A stretch of 64,000 bases of DNA from Bacteroides sp. 214 (lineage in GTDB: Bacteria; Bacteroidota; Bacteroidia; Bacteroidales; Bacteroidaceae), in assembly GCF_010501015.1 (NCBI RefSeq), contig NZ_QVML01000004.1, forward strand, positions 62,001 to 126,000, read 5' to 3'. Below are positions 1-8,511 of this stretch, one piece after another (positions within the stretch are counted from its first letter, which is position 1; each line of letters begins with the position of its first letter). Below the pieces are notes generated by a model. The model ran no database searches. It was given only the letters and a program-made list of their open reading frames with translations, and was not told where the DNA came from. A program made the position numbers and the translations under genes.

Positions 1-450
1 CCTAACCTGTTCGATGCACATCCGCCTTTCCAGATAGATGGGAATTTTGGTTGTGCTGCCGGTGTGATCGAAATGCTAATGCAAAGTCATGACGGGTTTA
101 TCTATTTACTTCCCGCGCTACCTTCTCTCTGGAAAGATGGAAGTATCAAAGGTATTGTTGCCCGTGGTGGTTTCGAACTCGATATGTCGTGGAAGGATGG
201 AAAAATAGAGAAACTGAGTGTATTTTCGCGTCGTGGTGGTAACTGTCGCTTGTTGTCGGCCAATCCTCTATCGGGTAAAGGCTTGAAAAAAGCTAGTGGC
301 GAGAACCCTAATGAACTATACGAAACACCCGAAGTAATGCAACCACTCATCAACGAGCAAGCAGTGTTGAACACGATAGAACTACCCAAAATATACATGT
401 ACGACCTTGCCACCAAAGCAGGTCAAACATACACCATTATTGGAAAATAA
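1..450 (+). CDS. GH95-family alpha-L-fucosidase/galactosidase, C-terminal part
   Basis: The reading frame is open from the first base and ends at 450, so only the last 149 residues are present. The opening residues, [17 protein letters not shown] at bases 1-51, are a typical late catalytic-barrel stretch of GH95 enzymes, which have an (alpha/alpha)6 barrel followed by a small beta domain. The remainder ([17 protein letters not shown], then a beta-rich tail) fits that C-terminal domain. GH95 members remove terminal alpha-L-fucose or alpha-L-galactose. The next gene starts 18 bases downstream on the same strand, so it is probably co-transcribed. The call rests on the C-terminus only; substrate and signal peptide cannot be judged. 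Confidence 0.85.
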   Translation, partial: PNLFDAHPPFQIDGNFGCAAGVIEMLMQSHDGFIYLLPALPSLWKDGSIKGIVARGGFELDMSWKDGKIEKLSVFSRRGGNCRLLSANPLSGKGLKKASGENPNELYETPEVMQPLINEQAVLNTIELPKIYMYDLATKAGQTYTIIGK

Positions 451-468
451 TTAAATACTATACACATT

Positions 469-1902
469 ATGAACATTCGATTAATCGTATTAACAATCTT
501 AGTAGCCCTCTCAGTAGGGGCAGTTGCGCAAAAGGCGTATATTCCTTGGGAACACGGCAAACTAAAAGTATCTGAAGAGAGCCGTTACCTGAAACATGAA
601 GACGGTACGCCTTTCTTCTGGTTAGGTGACACAGGTTGGTTGCTTCCCGAACGCTTAAACAGAGACGAGGCTAGTTATTATCTGGAACAATGTGCCAAAG
701 CCGGTTACAATGTGGTGCAGGTGCAAACTATCAATGGAGTACCTGCAATGAATGTGTACGGACAATCCTCTCACCCCGATGGCTATAACTTCAAAGACAT
801 CAATAAAAAAGGTGTGTACGGATACTGGGATCACATGGATTATATCATTGATACTGCGGCAAGGAAAGGCATCTATATCGGTATGGTATGTATCTGGGGC
901 GGATTAGTAAAAGGTGGCGCAATGGATGTGAAGCAAGCACAAGCCTATGGCAAATTCTTGGCCGAACGCTACAAAGATAGACCTAATATCATCTGGTTTA
1001 TCGGTGGCGATGTTAAAGGCGATGTGAAAACAGCCGAGTGGGAAATGCTTGCGAATACCATACGTCCCATCTGTAAAGACCACCTGATGACGTTCCACCC
1101 CTTTGGTAGAACAATATCTACTACTTGGTTCAACAATGCTGATTGGTTGGATTTTAATATGTTCCAGAGCGGACATCGTCGCTATGGTCAGCGTAAAGGC
1201 GATGGCGATTATCCTATCGAAGAGAACACCGAAGAAGACGGTTGGCGCTTTGTAGAGCGCAGTTTGGCTGTAGCACCACTGAAACCGGTTGTTGATGGCG
1301 AACCTATTTACGAACATATACCACAAGGCTTGCACGATCCTAACGAAACGCGCTGGAACGATGCGGATGTTCGTCGCTATGCCTATTGGTCGGTATTTGC
1401 CGGATCGTTTGGTCATACGTATGGTCACAGTTCTATTATGCAATTCTATAGACCGGGTATTGGTGCGGCTTATGGGGCAACTATTGCTTGGTATGACGCA
1501 TTGAAAGATCCCGGTTTTAACCAAATGAAATATCTTAAGAACCTGATGCTTGCTTTCCCATATTTTGAGCGTGTGCCCGACCAAAGTGTTATTGCCGGTA
1601 CTAACGGCGAACGCTACGATCGTGCTATCGCTACCCGTGGTAGTGACTATTTGCTGGTGTACAACTACTCTGGCAAACCTATGGAGATAGACTTGAAGAA
1701 GGTAAGCGGTGCAAAGAAAAACGTGTGGTGGTATAGCGCTAAGAGTGGTAAACTAACCTACATTGGTGAGTTCGACAATAAAGTAACCACTTTTCAGCAC
1801 GACAGCGGATATATGAGCGGCAATGACCAAGTGTTGATTGCTGTGGATGCCTCTAAAGAATATGTGAAAAAAGAATGGACAGAATTGCCTACGCGCAACT
1901 AA
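469..1902 (+). CDS. GH140-like (DUF4038) secreted glycoside hydrolase, apiosidase family
   Basis: This 477-residue protein starts with a signal peptide (MNIRLIVLTILVALSVGAVA, likely cleaved before QKAY). The body reads as a DUF4038-type TIM barrel: RYLKHEDGTPFFWLGDTGW near residues 39-57, then WFIGGD with Asp181 and DGEPIYE with Glu278 as the probable catalytic pair. A short beta domain closes the protein. The characterised GH140 member of Bacteroides thetaiotaomicron is an apiosidase acting on rhamnogalacturonan II; the same activity here is inferred. It sits 18 bases after the GH95 gene and 13 before the GH78 fusion, implying one operon. Other DUF4038 proteins have unknown substrates, so the family is firmer than the activity. 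Confidence 0.8.
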   Translation: MNIRLIVLTILVALSVGAVAQKAYIPWEHGKLKVSEESRYLKHEDGTPFFWLGDTGWLLPERLNRDEASYYLEQCAKAGYNVVQVQTINGVPAMNVYGQSSHPDGYNFKDINKKGVYGYWDHMDYIIDTAARKGIYIGMVCIWGGLVKGGAMDVKQAQAYGKFLAERYKDRPNIIWFIGGDVKGDVKTAEWEMLANTIRPICKDHLMTFHPFGRTISTTWFNNADWLDFNMFQSGHRRYGQRKGDGDYPIEENTEEDGWRFVERSLAVAPLKPVVDGEPIYEHIPQGLHDPNETRWNDADVRRYAYWSVFAGSFGHTYGHSSIMQFYRPGIGAAYGATIAWYDALKDPGFNQMKYLKNLMLAFPYFERVPDQSVIAGTNGERYDRAIATRGSDYLLVYNYSGKPMEIDLKKVSGAKKNVWWYSAKSGKLTYIGEFDNKVTTFQHDSGYMSGNDQVLIAVDASKEYVKKEWTELPTRN

Positions 1903-1915
1903 AAACGTTCCGACC

Positions 1916-4900
1916 ATGAAAAACAGATTAGTTACACTCCTTATCATCACCTGCCTTTGCATCTTTGCAAAGGCAAGTGTGTCTGTAAGTAGCCTGCAAG
2001 TAGAGCAACTTACAAACCCTATCGGTATTGATACCGAACAACCCCGACTGAGTTGGAAAATAACATCAGACAAACAGAACGTGATGCAAACAGCGTATCA
2101 TCTGCTGGTAGCTTCCTCGCTCGAAAAATTGGTGAACGATGAAGGCGACCTTTGGGACTCCGGCAGGATAACAAGCAATGCTTCGCACTTGGTAGCCTAT
2201 AATGGTAAACCTATGAGAAGCAACCAACGCTGTTATTGGAAAGTAAAAGTATATACCACGCAAGGTGACGCTAATTGGAGCGAACCTGCTATGTGGAGTA
2301 TGGGGCTACTTGGCGAAACGCACTGGCGCGGACAATGGATTGGTATGGATGCACCCGCTCCATGGGATCGCGAAACAACCTGGAGCCGACTCAGTGCTCG
2401 CTATTTACGCACCGAGTTCAATGCGAAAAAGCAAATCAAACAGGCTACCGTGCATATTTGCGGATTGGGGTTGTACGAACTCTATATCAATGGTACTCAG
2501 GTAGGCGATCAGGTATTGGCTCCCCTGCCAACCGATTATCGCAAAACAGTACTGTACAACAGCTTCGACGTAACATCATTGTTGACTTCCTCAGCCGATA
2601 ATGCCATTGGTGTAACTCTTGGCAACGGACGTTTCTATACCATGAGACAGAACTATAAGCCGTACAAAATCCCTAACTTCGGTTACCCCAAATTGCGTCT
2701 CAACCTCATCATCGAGTACACTGATGGCACTAGCCAGACCATTGCGAGCGATACCACTTGGAAACTAACGGCCGATGGACCTATTCGCAGCAATAACGAG
2801 TACGACGGCGAAGAGTACGATGCCAATAAAGAACTTACCGGATGGGCTACTGTGGGTTACGACGATAAGAACTGGCAACCAGCTCAGCGCGTTAGCATCC
2901 CCGACGGAACATTGCGGGCAGGTATGAGCCCGAATATGAAGGTGGTTGACAAGGTAAAACCAATCAGCATCAACAAACTGGGCAATAAGTACATTATCGA
3001 TATGGGACAAAACTTTGCCGGATGGATACGCATGAAGGTAAAGGGGCAAGCAGGCGATAGCATTAAATTGCGCTTTGCCGAACAACTGCAGGAAAGTGGC
3101 GAACTCTATGTACGCAACTTACGCGACGCGCGTGTTACCGATACGTATATTGTGAGTGGTAAAGAACCAAAAGGAACCGAGTGGGCACCACGCTTTGTAT
3201 ATCACGGCTTCCGCTATGTAGAGGTAGTGGGATATGATAATCCTACGCTGAATGACTTTATAGGCGAAGTTGTGAGCGACGAAATGCCAATAAACGGCTC
3301 GTTCAATTCTTCGAATGAAATACTCAATAAGATTCATAAGAACGCTTACTGGGGCATTCTCAGTAACTACAAAGGGATGCCGGTAGACTGCCCGCAGCGC
3401 AATGAACGCCAACCTTGGTTGGGCGACCACGCCATGGGCTCGTGGGGCGAAAGCTTTATATTCGGATGCGGTAACCTCTTTGACAAATGGATGGACGACA
3501 TTCGTGATGTGCAACGCGAGGATGGCTGTATCCCCGATGTGGTACCACCTTACTTCAATTATTATTCGGATAACATGACCTGGCCGGCTACCTTCCTTAT
3601 TGGTTGTGATATGCTTTATACACAATATGGCAATATCTCTCCCATTAGGAAAAACTATCCTGCTATGAAGCGTTGGTTGGAACATATGATGAAGGAATAC
3701 ATGAAGGACTACATCATGACTAAAGATAAGTATGGCGACTGGTGTGTACCCCCCGAATCATTGGAACTCATACATAGTAAAGACCCTATGCGTCGCACCG
3801 ACGGCAACCTGATAGCAACAGCCTATACCTATAAGATGTTGGATTTCATGGTTCGCTTTGCACGCTTGCAAGGATTCAATGAAGATATTATTCGTTACGA
3901 AGGACTGCAAGCCAAAGTAAAGGAAGCTTTCAATAATCGTTTCTTACAAGTGAAAGCAGGTACTTCGCAGTATCCGGGTCACGAACTCTTCCCCGATAGT
4001 ACTTTTTACGACAATAATACCGTAACGGCAAATATTCTTCCGTTGGCTTTCGGCATGGTGCCCGAACAGTATAAAGAAGAGGTAGAGAAAAATGTAATTG
4101 CTACTATTATCACCACCAATGGCGGACATATAAGTACTGGTGTAATTGGCACGCAATGGTTGATGCATCAGCTTAGTGCTATGGGACGTGCCGATGTGGC
4201 ATATCTTTTGGCAACTCAAAAGAGCTATCCAAGCTGGGGATATATGGTGCAACAGGGTGCTACCACCATTTGGGAACTCTGGAACGGAAACACTGCCAAC
4301 CCCGAGATGAACAGTGCCAACCACGTAATGCTACTGGGCGATTTAATTTCTTGGAGCTACGAGAACCTGGGCGGTATTCGCAGTAGTCGCGAGCAGGTAG
4401 GCTTTAAGCATATTGTTTTTGCACCCGACTTCGACATACAAGAGCTTAGTCATGCTTCCGTGACTTACGAAACACCTTACGGAAAGGCGGTAAGTAACTG
4501 GAGCAAAACTCCTACACAATTAAAGTGGGAAGTTACCGTTCCTGCCAATACCACTGCCGAAGTGCATTTGCCCGGTGGCAAAGTAGAGCAAATCGGCTCG
4601 GGGACATACCATTATAATGTAGCTATTCCTACCAGAAACAAGGCGATACTTACCGATGAGTTTCTTTACGAGCAAGCTTCTTTCCCCGAGTGTCATGCCT
4701 CAACCATTATTGAATTGGCAAATGGCGATTTGGTTACTGCTTACTTCGGTGGAACAAAAGAACGCAATCCCGATTGCGTAATCTGGGTAAGCCGCAAAGT
4801 AAAAGGAAGCAATACATGGACAGCTCCGGTGAAAGCCGCAGATGGCGATAACTGTCGCGAAACACCCGGACCCGTAGCCTGTTGGAACCCCGTTCTCTTC

Positions 4901-5674
4901 CAGATACCGGGCAAGAAAGAGATTATCCTCTTCTATAAGGTAGGACTCAATGTACAAGATTGGGACGGATACCTCGTGCGTAGCAAAGACAATGGTAAAA
5001 CATGGAGCAAGCGCGAACGCCTGCCCGATGGTATCTTAGGTCCGATTAAGAACAAACCCGAATTTATCAACGGGCGTATCATCTGTCCTACCAGTCGCGA
5101 AGGAAGCCCACGCTGGCGCTTCTGCTTCGAAATATCCGACGACTTGGGTAAGACTTGGCGTCTTGTAGGTCCTATTCCTACCGAAGAGGCTTTGCTCACA
5201 GCCAATCAGTTAAAACCCGATGCTAAGTCGGATGGTATATATTGTATCCAACCAAGTATCCTCAAACATAAGGATGGACGCTTGCAAGTGTTGGGTCGTA
5301 CCCGCAATGGGCAACTTGCCACCAGTTGGAGTAGCGACAATGGCGACACATGGAGCACAGTTTCATTAACCAATCTGCCTAACAATAACTCGGGTACCGA
5401 TGCGGTAACGCTCAAAGATGGCAGACACGTGTTGATTTATAATGACTTCCGTACCATACCCGGCACTCCCAAAGGTCCACGTACTCCATTGAATATTGCC
5501 ATCTCCGAAGACGGCATCAACTGGAAAATGTTACTGACACTGGAAGATAGCCCGATAAGTCAATACTCTTATCCCTCTATTATTCAGGGACGAGACGGTA
5601 TGATTCATGTGGTGTACACATGGAGACGGCAACGAATTAAGTATGCCAAGATAGACCCAACATTGTTGAAATAA
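1916..5674 (+). CDS. GH78 alpha-L-rhamnosidase fused to a sialidase-fold (BNR) domain
   Basis: The 1252-residue protein carries a signal peptide (MKNRLVTLLIITCLCIFAKA) and two modules. Residues about 20-890 form a GH78 rhamnosidase: N-terminal beta-sandwiches (EQLTNPIGIDTEQPRLSW), then an (alpha/alpha)6 barrel with RNERQPWLGD around residues 495-504, the region of the catalytic acidic residues. Residues about 903-1252 form a six-bladed sialidase-like propeller with three Asp boxes: SKDNGKTW near 1022, SDDLGKTW near 1073 and SSDNGDTW near 1139. I do not see a convincing FRIP motif, so true sialidase activity is unproven. GH78 alone is usually 700-900 residues; the extra length is the added domain. 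A terminator follows at 5689. Confidence 0.85.
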   Translation: MKNRLVTLLIITCLCIFAKASVSVSSLQVEQLTNPIGIDTEQPRLSWKITSDKQNVMQTAYHLLVASSLEKLVNDEGDLWDSGRITSNASHLVAYNGKPMRSNQRCYWKVKVYTTQGDANWSEPAMWSMGLLGETHWRGQWIGMDAPAPWDRETTWSRLSARYLRTEFNAKKQIKQATVHICGLGLYELYINGTQVGDQVLAPLPTDYRKTVLYNSFDVTSLLTSSADNAIGVTLGNGRFYTMRQNYKPYKIPNFGYPKLRLNLIIEYTDGTSQTIASDTTWKLTADGPIRSNNEYDGEEYDANKELTGWATVGYDDKNWQPAQRVSIPDGTLRAGMSPNMKVVDKVKPISINKLGNKYIIDMGQNFAGWIRMKVKGQAGDSIKLRFAEQLQESGELYVRNLRDARVTDTYIVSGKEPKGTEWAPRFVYHGFRYVEVVGYDNPTLNDFIGEVVSDEMPINGSFNSSNEILNKIHKNAYWGILSNYKGMPVDCPQRNERQPWLGDHAMGSWGESFIFGCGNLFDKWMDDIRDVQREDGCIPDVVPPYFNYYSDNMTWPATFLIGCDMLYTQYGNISPIRKNYPAMKRWLEHMMKEYMKDYIMTKDKYGDWCVPPESLELIHSKDPMRRTDGNLIATAYTYKMLDFMVRFARLQGFNEDIIRYEGLQAKVKEAFNNRFLQVKAGTSQYPGHELFPDSTFYDNNTVTANILPLAFGMVPEQYKEEVEKNVIATIITTNGGHISTGVIGTQWLMHQLSAMGRADVAYLLATQKSYPSWGYMVQQGATTIWELWNGNTANPEMNSANHVMLLGDLISWSYENLGGIRSSREQVGFKHIVFAPDFDIQELSHASVTYETPYGKAVSNWSKTPTQLKWEVTVPANTTAEVHLPGGKVEQIGSGTYHYNVAIPTRNKAILTDEFLYEQASFPECHASTIIELANGDLVTAYFGGTKERNPDCVIWVSRKVKGSNTWTAPVKAADGDNCRETPGPVACWNPVLFQIPGKKEIILFYKVGLNVQDWDGYLVRSKDNGKTWSKRERLPDGILGPIKNKPEFINGRIICPTSREGSPRWRFCFEISDDLGKTWRLVGPIPTEEALLTANQLKPDAKSDGIYCIQPSILKHKDGRLQVLGRTRNGQLATSWSSDNGDTWSTVSLTNLPNNNSGTDAVTLKDGRHVLIYNDFRTIPGTPKGPRTPLNIAISEDGINWKMLLTLEDSPISQYSYPSIIQGRDGMIHVVYTWRRQRIKYAKIDPTLLK

Positions 5675-5688
5675 ACCGGGTAAATATA

Positions 5689-5727
5689 AAAATGCCCCTT
5701 GAAGCAGTTCGTTTCAAGGGGCATTTT
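5689..5727. terminator. bidirectional intrinsic terminator
   Basis: A perfect 15-bp stem (AAAATGCCCCTTGAA at 5689-5703 pairing with 5713-5727) encloses a 9-base loop. Both arms end in A or T runs, so it can serve the GH78 fusion on the plus strand and the convergent barrel gene on the minus strand. Confidence 0.85.
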
Positions 5728-5746
5728 GTATGCTGAAAATTGAAAA

Positions 5747-6391
5747 TCAAAATTTATAGCCTATACCCAAATTGATTGTATGTGTCTCTATTTTAGATCT
5801 TTTTTTACTATCCGATCGGAAGTCGTGTGTCCTCTGATATCCAGCCTGAAACGTCAAACCATTTTGGAGTTCGTAACCAACAATCAAAGCTCCACCGTAA
5901 TACCAATGGTTCAGTCCCAGTTTGGCATAATTATCCGAATCTACTTTCCAAAAATCATCCAGGTTGGGCAATTCAGCATTTCCTATCTTCACTTTCGCTT
6001 CATTAGAATCAAATCCATAACCAACAAGAGGTGCTAACCCGAAGAAAAACTGCCCATTACCAGCCTTGAATTGCCCTATCGCATATACCGGAACCTCCAC
6101 AGCCGAATACTCGTATTTCGATTTTTCATTTCCAACCTTTATTTCCCCTTCAGTATAACTCATCATTAACTCCGGTTGAAGAGCAAAACTTTTGCCGAAC
6201 TCTATTTTCGCAAACCCGCCCAAGTTGGCACCCGGTTCAAAATGATTGTTCCTATCTTTCATATTCATCAATCTCAAGTTTGTCATATTTCCATTCAGTT
6301 TTACCCCCAATGATGTTTTTGTTTGTGCATTGGCCTGCATGGCGAGCAAACTACATAGTAATAAAGTAAAAGCGAAAATAATTTGTCTCAT
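5747..6391 (-). CDS. PorT-like outer membrane beta-barrel protein
   Basis: The 214-residue product has a signal peptide (MRQIIFAFTLLLCSLLAMQANA) and then alternating beta-strand-like sequence ending in INLGIGYKF. A terminal aromatic residue is typical of proteins inserted by the BAM complex. Size and pattern fit the small eight-stranded 'outer membrane beta-barrel' family common in Bacteroidota. Its specific role is unknown. It is divergent from the LytS/LytTR pair across a 159-bp gap and could be a target of that system, which is inference from position only. Confidence 0.8.
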   Translation of the reverse strand: MRQIIFAFTLLLCSLLAMQANAQTKTSLGVKLNGNMTNLRLMNMKDRNNHFEPGANLGGFAKIEFGKSFALQPELMMSYTEGEIKVGNEKSKYEYSAVEVPVYAIGQFKAGNGQFFFGLAPLVGYGFDSNEAKVKIGNAELPNLDDFWKVDSDNYAKLGLNHWYYGGALIVGYELQNGLTFQAGYQRTHDFRSDSKKRSKIETHTINLGIGYKF

Positions 6392-6538
6392 AACTAATAT
6401 GTTTTTAGAATTAAAAAATATGCTATAAAGCTATTTGAAACCACAAATGTCTTAACAAATCCATAAAGGGGAAAAACTTTTTGACCAACACCCGGTTTGC
6501 TTATGACGAACGAAGATGCCGGTCTGAACGAAATCCAT

Positions 6539-6546
6539 TAACTTTG
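6539..6546 (+). promoter_or_regulatory. -7 promoter element of the LytS-type kinase gene
   Basis: TAACTTTG matches the Bacteroides -7 consensus TAnnTTTG and lies only 4 bases before the ATG at 6551, implying a leaderless or nearly leaderless transcript. No well-spaced TTTG -33 box is visible. Confidence 0.5.
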
Positions 6547-6550
6547 CATC

Positions 6551-7576
6551 ATGAAATTCGATTATATTAAAAACTACGACCGGTTTATTCATCTGGTTTG
6601 GGTGTTTTTCGGAATTGTCATCTGGTTATTATACATAATCCAATCATCTGTAATAGAGGGAGGCTTTCTGGCTATCTCTGTTCTGGGAACTGCCTATCCT
6701 TTTACAACCTATTTAAGCCGGAACCTACTTCAAAAGGCAATAAAACGTAGGAAGATGCTGTTATTTACCGGACAATTTTTCTTGGTCACCGCCCTAATGG
6801 CCTTCTTTATCCCCTTCATCCTCTATGGCTTTTTATTTTTGGAAAGAAGTGGAGTGTTCAGCTTGTCCGAATTGGTTATCAATGAGAATTCTTTCTTATA
6901 TGAATACCTGAATTCCTTTCTGGTAATTATCTTCGTTAATTTCGGCTTTTGCGGATTACGGTTTTACGAAACACATCTCAAGCAACAGAAAGCACTTATC
7001 GAGTCGCAACTAAATACGCTTCAGGTACAGATAACCCCCCACTTTATGTTCAACATATTGAATCATATCCATGTGCTTATGCAGAGTGATGTCGAGCTAT
7101 CTTCTGCGTTATTAATAAAATATTCGGATATTCTACGTTATCAGCTGTATAGCGCAAAGGTAGAATCCATCTCACTGAGAGAAGAGGTTGAGTTCCTGAG
7201 CAACTTCATCGATGTGGAAATGATACGTTGGAACGACAATATAGATGTGAACTGTTCGTGGGAAATGGAAGATAAAGAGAAGAAGATAGCCCCGTTGCTC
7301 TTAATCACTTTTATCGAAAACGCATTCAAACACGTACCTCGCGATGAATTTGAAAAAGGTTTCATCACAATCACTCTTCATCAGGAAGGAAACACCATTT
7401 GTTTGGAGGTAGAGAATTCGAAATCCGTTGTTACATCCAAAAAAAAGGCCGATTCGGGACTGGGGCTGACCAATACTAAACAGCGGTTAGATATTTTATA
7501 TCCCGACAGATATAAACTTCTGATAGAAGAGACCGAAAAGACCTATCGTTCACAATTTATTCTAAACATACAATAA
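6551..7576 (+). CDS. LytS/YehU-type sensor histidine kinase
   Basis: This 341-residue protein has four hydrophobic segments in the first 140 residues (for example FGIVIWLLYIIQ, FLVTALMAFFIPFIL, SFLVIIFVNFGF), followed by a coiled stretch and a His_kinase (PF06580) domain. The phospho-acceptor is His164 in QITPHFMFN. The ATPase part is seen in FIENAFKHVP and a glycine-rich SGLGLTN. It has no periplasmic sensor of note, as usual for this small family. Its stop is followed 1 base later by the LytTR regulator gene, so the two form a two-component system. The signal is unknown. Confidence 0.9.
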   Translation: MKFDYIKNYDRFIHLVWVFFGIVIWLLYIIQSSVIEGGFLAISVLGTAYPFTTYLSRNLLQKAIKRRKMLLFTGQFFLVTALMAFFIPFILYGFLFLERSGVFSLSELVINENSFLYEYLNSFLVIIFVNFGFCGLRFYETHLKQQKALIESQLNTLQVQITPHFMFNILNHIHVLMQSDVELSSALLIKYSDILRYQLYSAKVESISLREEVEFLSNFIDVEMIRWNDNIDVNCSWEMEDKEKKIAPLLLITFIENAFKHVPRDEFEKGFITITLHQEGNTICLEVENSKSVVTSKKKADSGLGLTNTKQRLDILYPDRYKLLIEETEKTYRSQFILNIQ

Positions 7577-7577
7577 G

Positions 7578-8330
7578 ATGGCCGATATCATATCAAAGCA
7601 AACAGAAGAACAACTCATTCGGTGTTTGGTAGTAGACGACGAAGCGGTTGCTATCAAAGGAATTGTCAATTATATACAGAAGATAGATTTTCTGAAAGTA
7701 GAAGAGACTTGTACTTCGGCACTTCAAGCTGCAAGTATCTTAAAAAAGAAAGAAATCGACCTGATGTTTCTTGATATTAATATGCCGCATCTTTCCGGAC
7801 TTGATTTTCTGGAATCGTTAGAGAACCCTCCTTTAACTATCCTGACAACAGCTTATTCGGAATACGCTTTGGAGGGTTATCGCCTAAATGTCATAGACTA
7901 TTTGTTAAAGCCCATTCCTTTTCAACGTTTTTTTCAGGCAGTAATCAAGGCACAGGGAACTTTCCAATCCAAGATATCATTCAGACAGAATGAAGGAGAG
8001 CGGACGCCTGATTTATATGTTCGTCAGGGCGATGCTTTTCGGAAAATATCGCGCGAAGATATTTTATATGTCGAAGGTATGCAGAACTACTTGAAACTCT
8101 ATTTCAAAGAGGAAGTCTTAATCATTCATCAAACAATGCTCTCGCTGGAAGAAATGCTCCCAAAAGAAATGTTTTTCAGAACCCATCGGTCGTTCCTTGT
8201 AAATATAGCTCATATTAATACGATATCCGGGGGAGTAGTCGTTGTTGGTGGCAAAGAACTGCCTATTGCCTCCGCTCGTAGAAACGAGCTGTTGGAGTCG
8301 GTTGTGTATAAGAACTTAATAAGTAAATAG
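7578..8330 (+). CDS. LytTR-family response regulator
   Basis: The 250-residue protein has a receiver domain (acidic pair in LVVDDEA, phospho-acceptor Asp66 in FLDINMP, Lys in LLKPIP) and a LytTR DNA-binding domain from about residue 148 (REDILYVEGMQNYLKL, then FRTHRSFLVNI). It is the partner of the kinase immediately upstream. LytTR proteins bind pairs of imperfect direct repeats and often control neighbouring genes; the divergent barrel gene is the obvious candidate target. A three-unit 22-bp palindromic array starts 7 bases after its stop. Confidence 0.9.
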   Translation: MADIISKQTEEQLIRCLVVDDEAVAIKGIVNYIQKIDFLKVEETCTSALQAASILKKKEIDLMFLDINMPHLSGLDFLESLENPPLTILTTAYSEYALEGYRLNVIDYLLKPIPFQRFFQAVIKAQGTFQSKISFRQNEGERTPDLYVRQGDAFRKISREDILYVEGMQNYLKLYFKEEVLIIHQTMLSLEEMLPKEMFFRTHRSFLVNIAHINTISGGVVVVGGKELPIASARRNELLESVVYKNLISK

Positions 8331-8336
8331 AATTTA

Positions 8337-8402
8337 GTGCCAAGCCTTTGGCACGCCTCTGCCTAAGGCTTGACACTGTCGTGCCTAAGGCTTGGCACAA
8401 AG
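8337..8402. repeat. array 1: three palindromes at 22-bp pitch
   Basis: Three consecutive 22-bp units start at 8337, 8359 and 8381. Each opens with an imperfect 18-bp palindrome: GTGCCAAGCCTTTGGCAC in unit 1 and GTGCCTAAGGCTTGGCAC in unit 3. The array lies between the LytTR gene and the TPR-AraC regulator. It could fold as a terminator, but the fixed pitch and the matching pitch of four other arrays in the window suggest a protein-binding array. Confidence 0.8.
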
Positions 8403-8459
8403 TTGTTTCTTCCTTTGCGAATAATCCAAACAAATGTATGAACATAAGAAATGTTTCTT

Positions 8460-8467
8460 TACATTTG
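8460..8467 (+). promoter_or_regulatory. -7 promoter element of the TPR-AraC regulator gene
   Basis: TACATTTG matches TAnnTTTG and lies 44 bases before the ATG at 8512, between array 1 and the gene. The -33 region is degenerate. Confidence 0.5.
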
Positions 8468-8511
8468 CAGTGTAAAGGAATATATACACTTGTCGTCCGA
8501 GCAAACATTTA

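Noticed and set aside
904..1584. Long minus-strand open frame opposite the GH140-like gene
   Set aside because: It lies entirely within a well-supported gene, has no family signature or signal, and has no promoter; treated as a shadow. Other long antisense frames inside glycosidase genes were rejected on the same grounds.
8337..8402. Simple transcription terminator after the LytTR gene
   Set aside because: It can form hairpins, but there is no T-run and the exact 22-bp pitch of three units matches the other arrays, so it was listed as an array.
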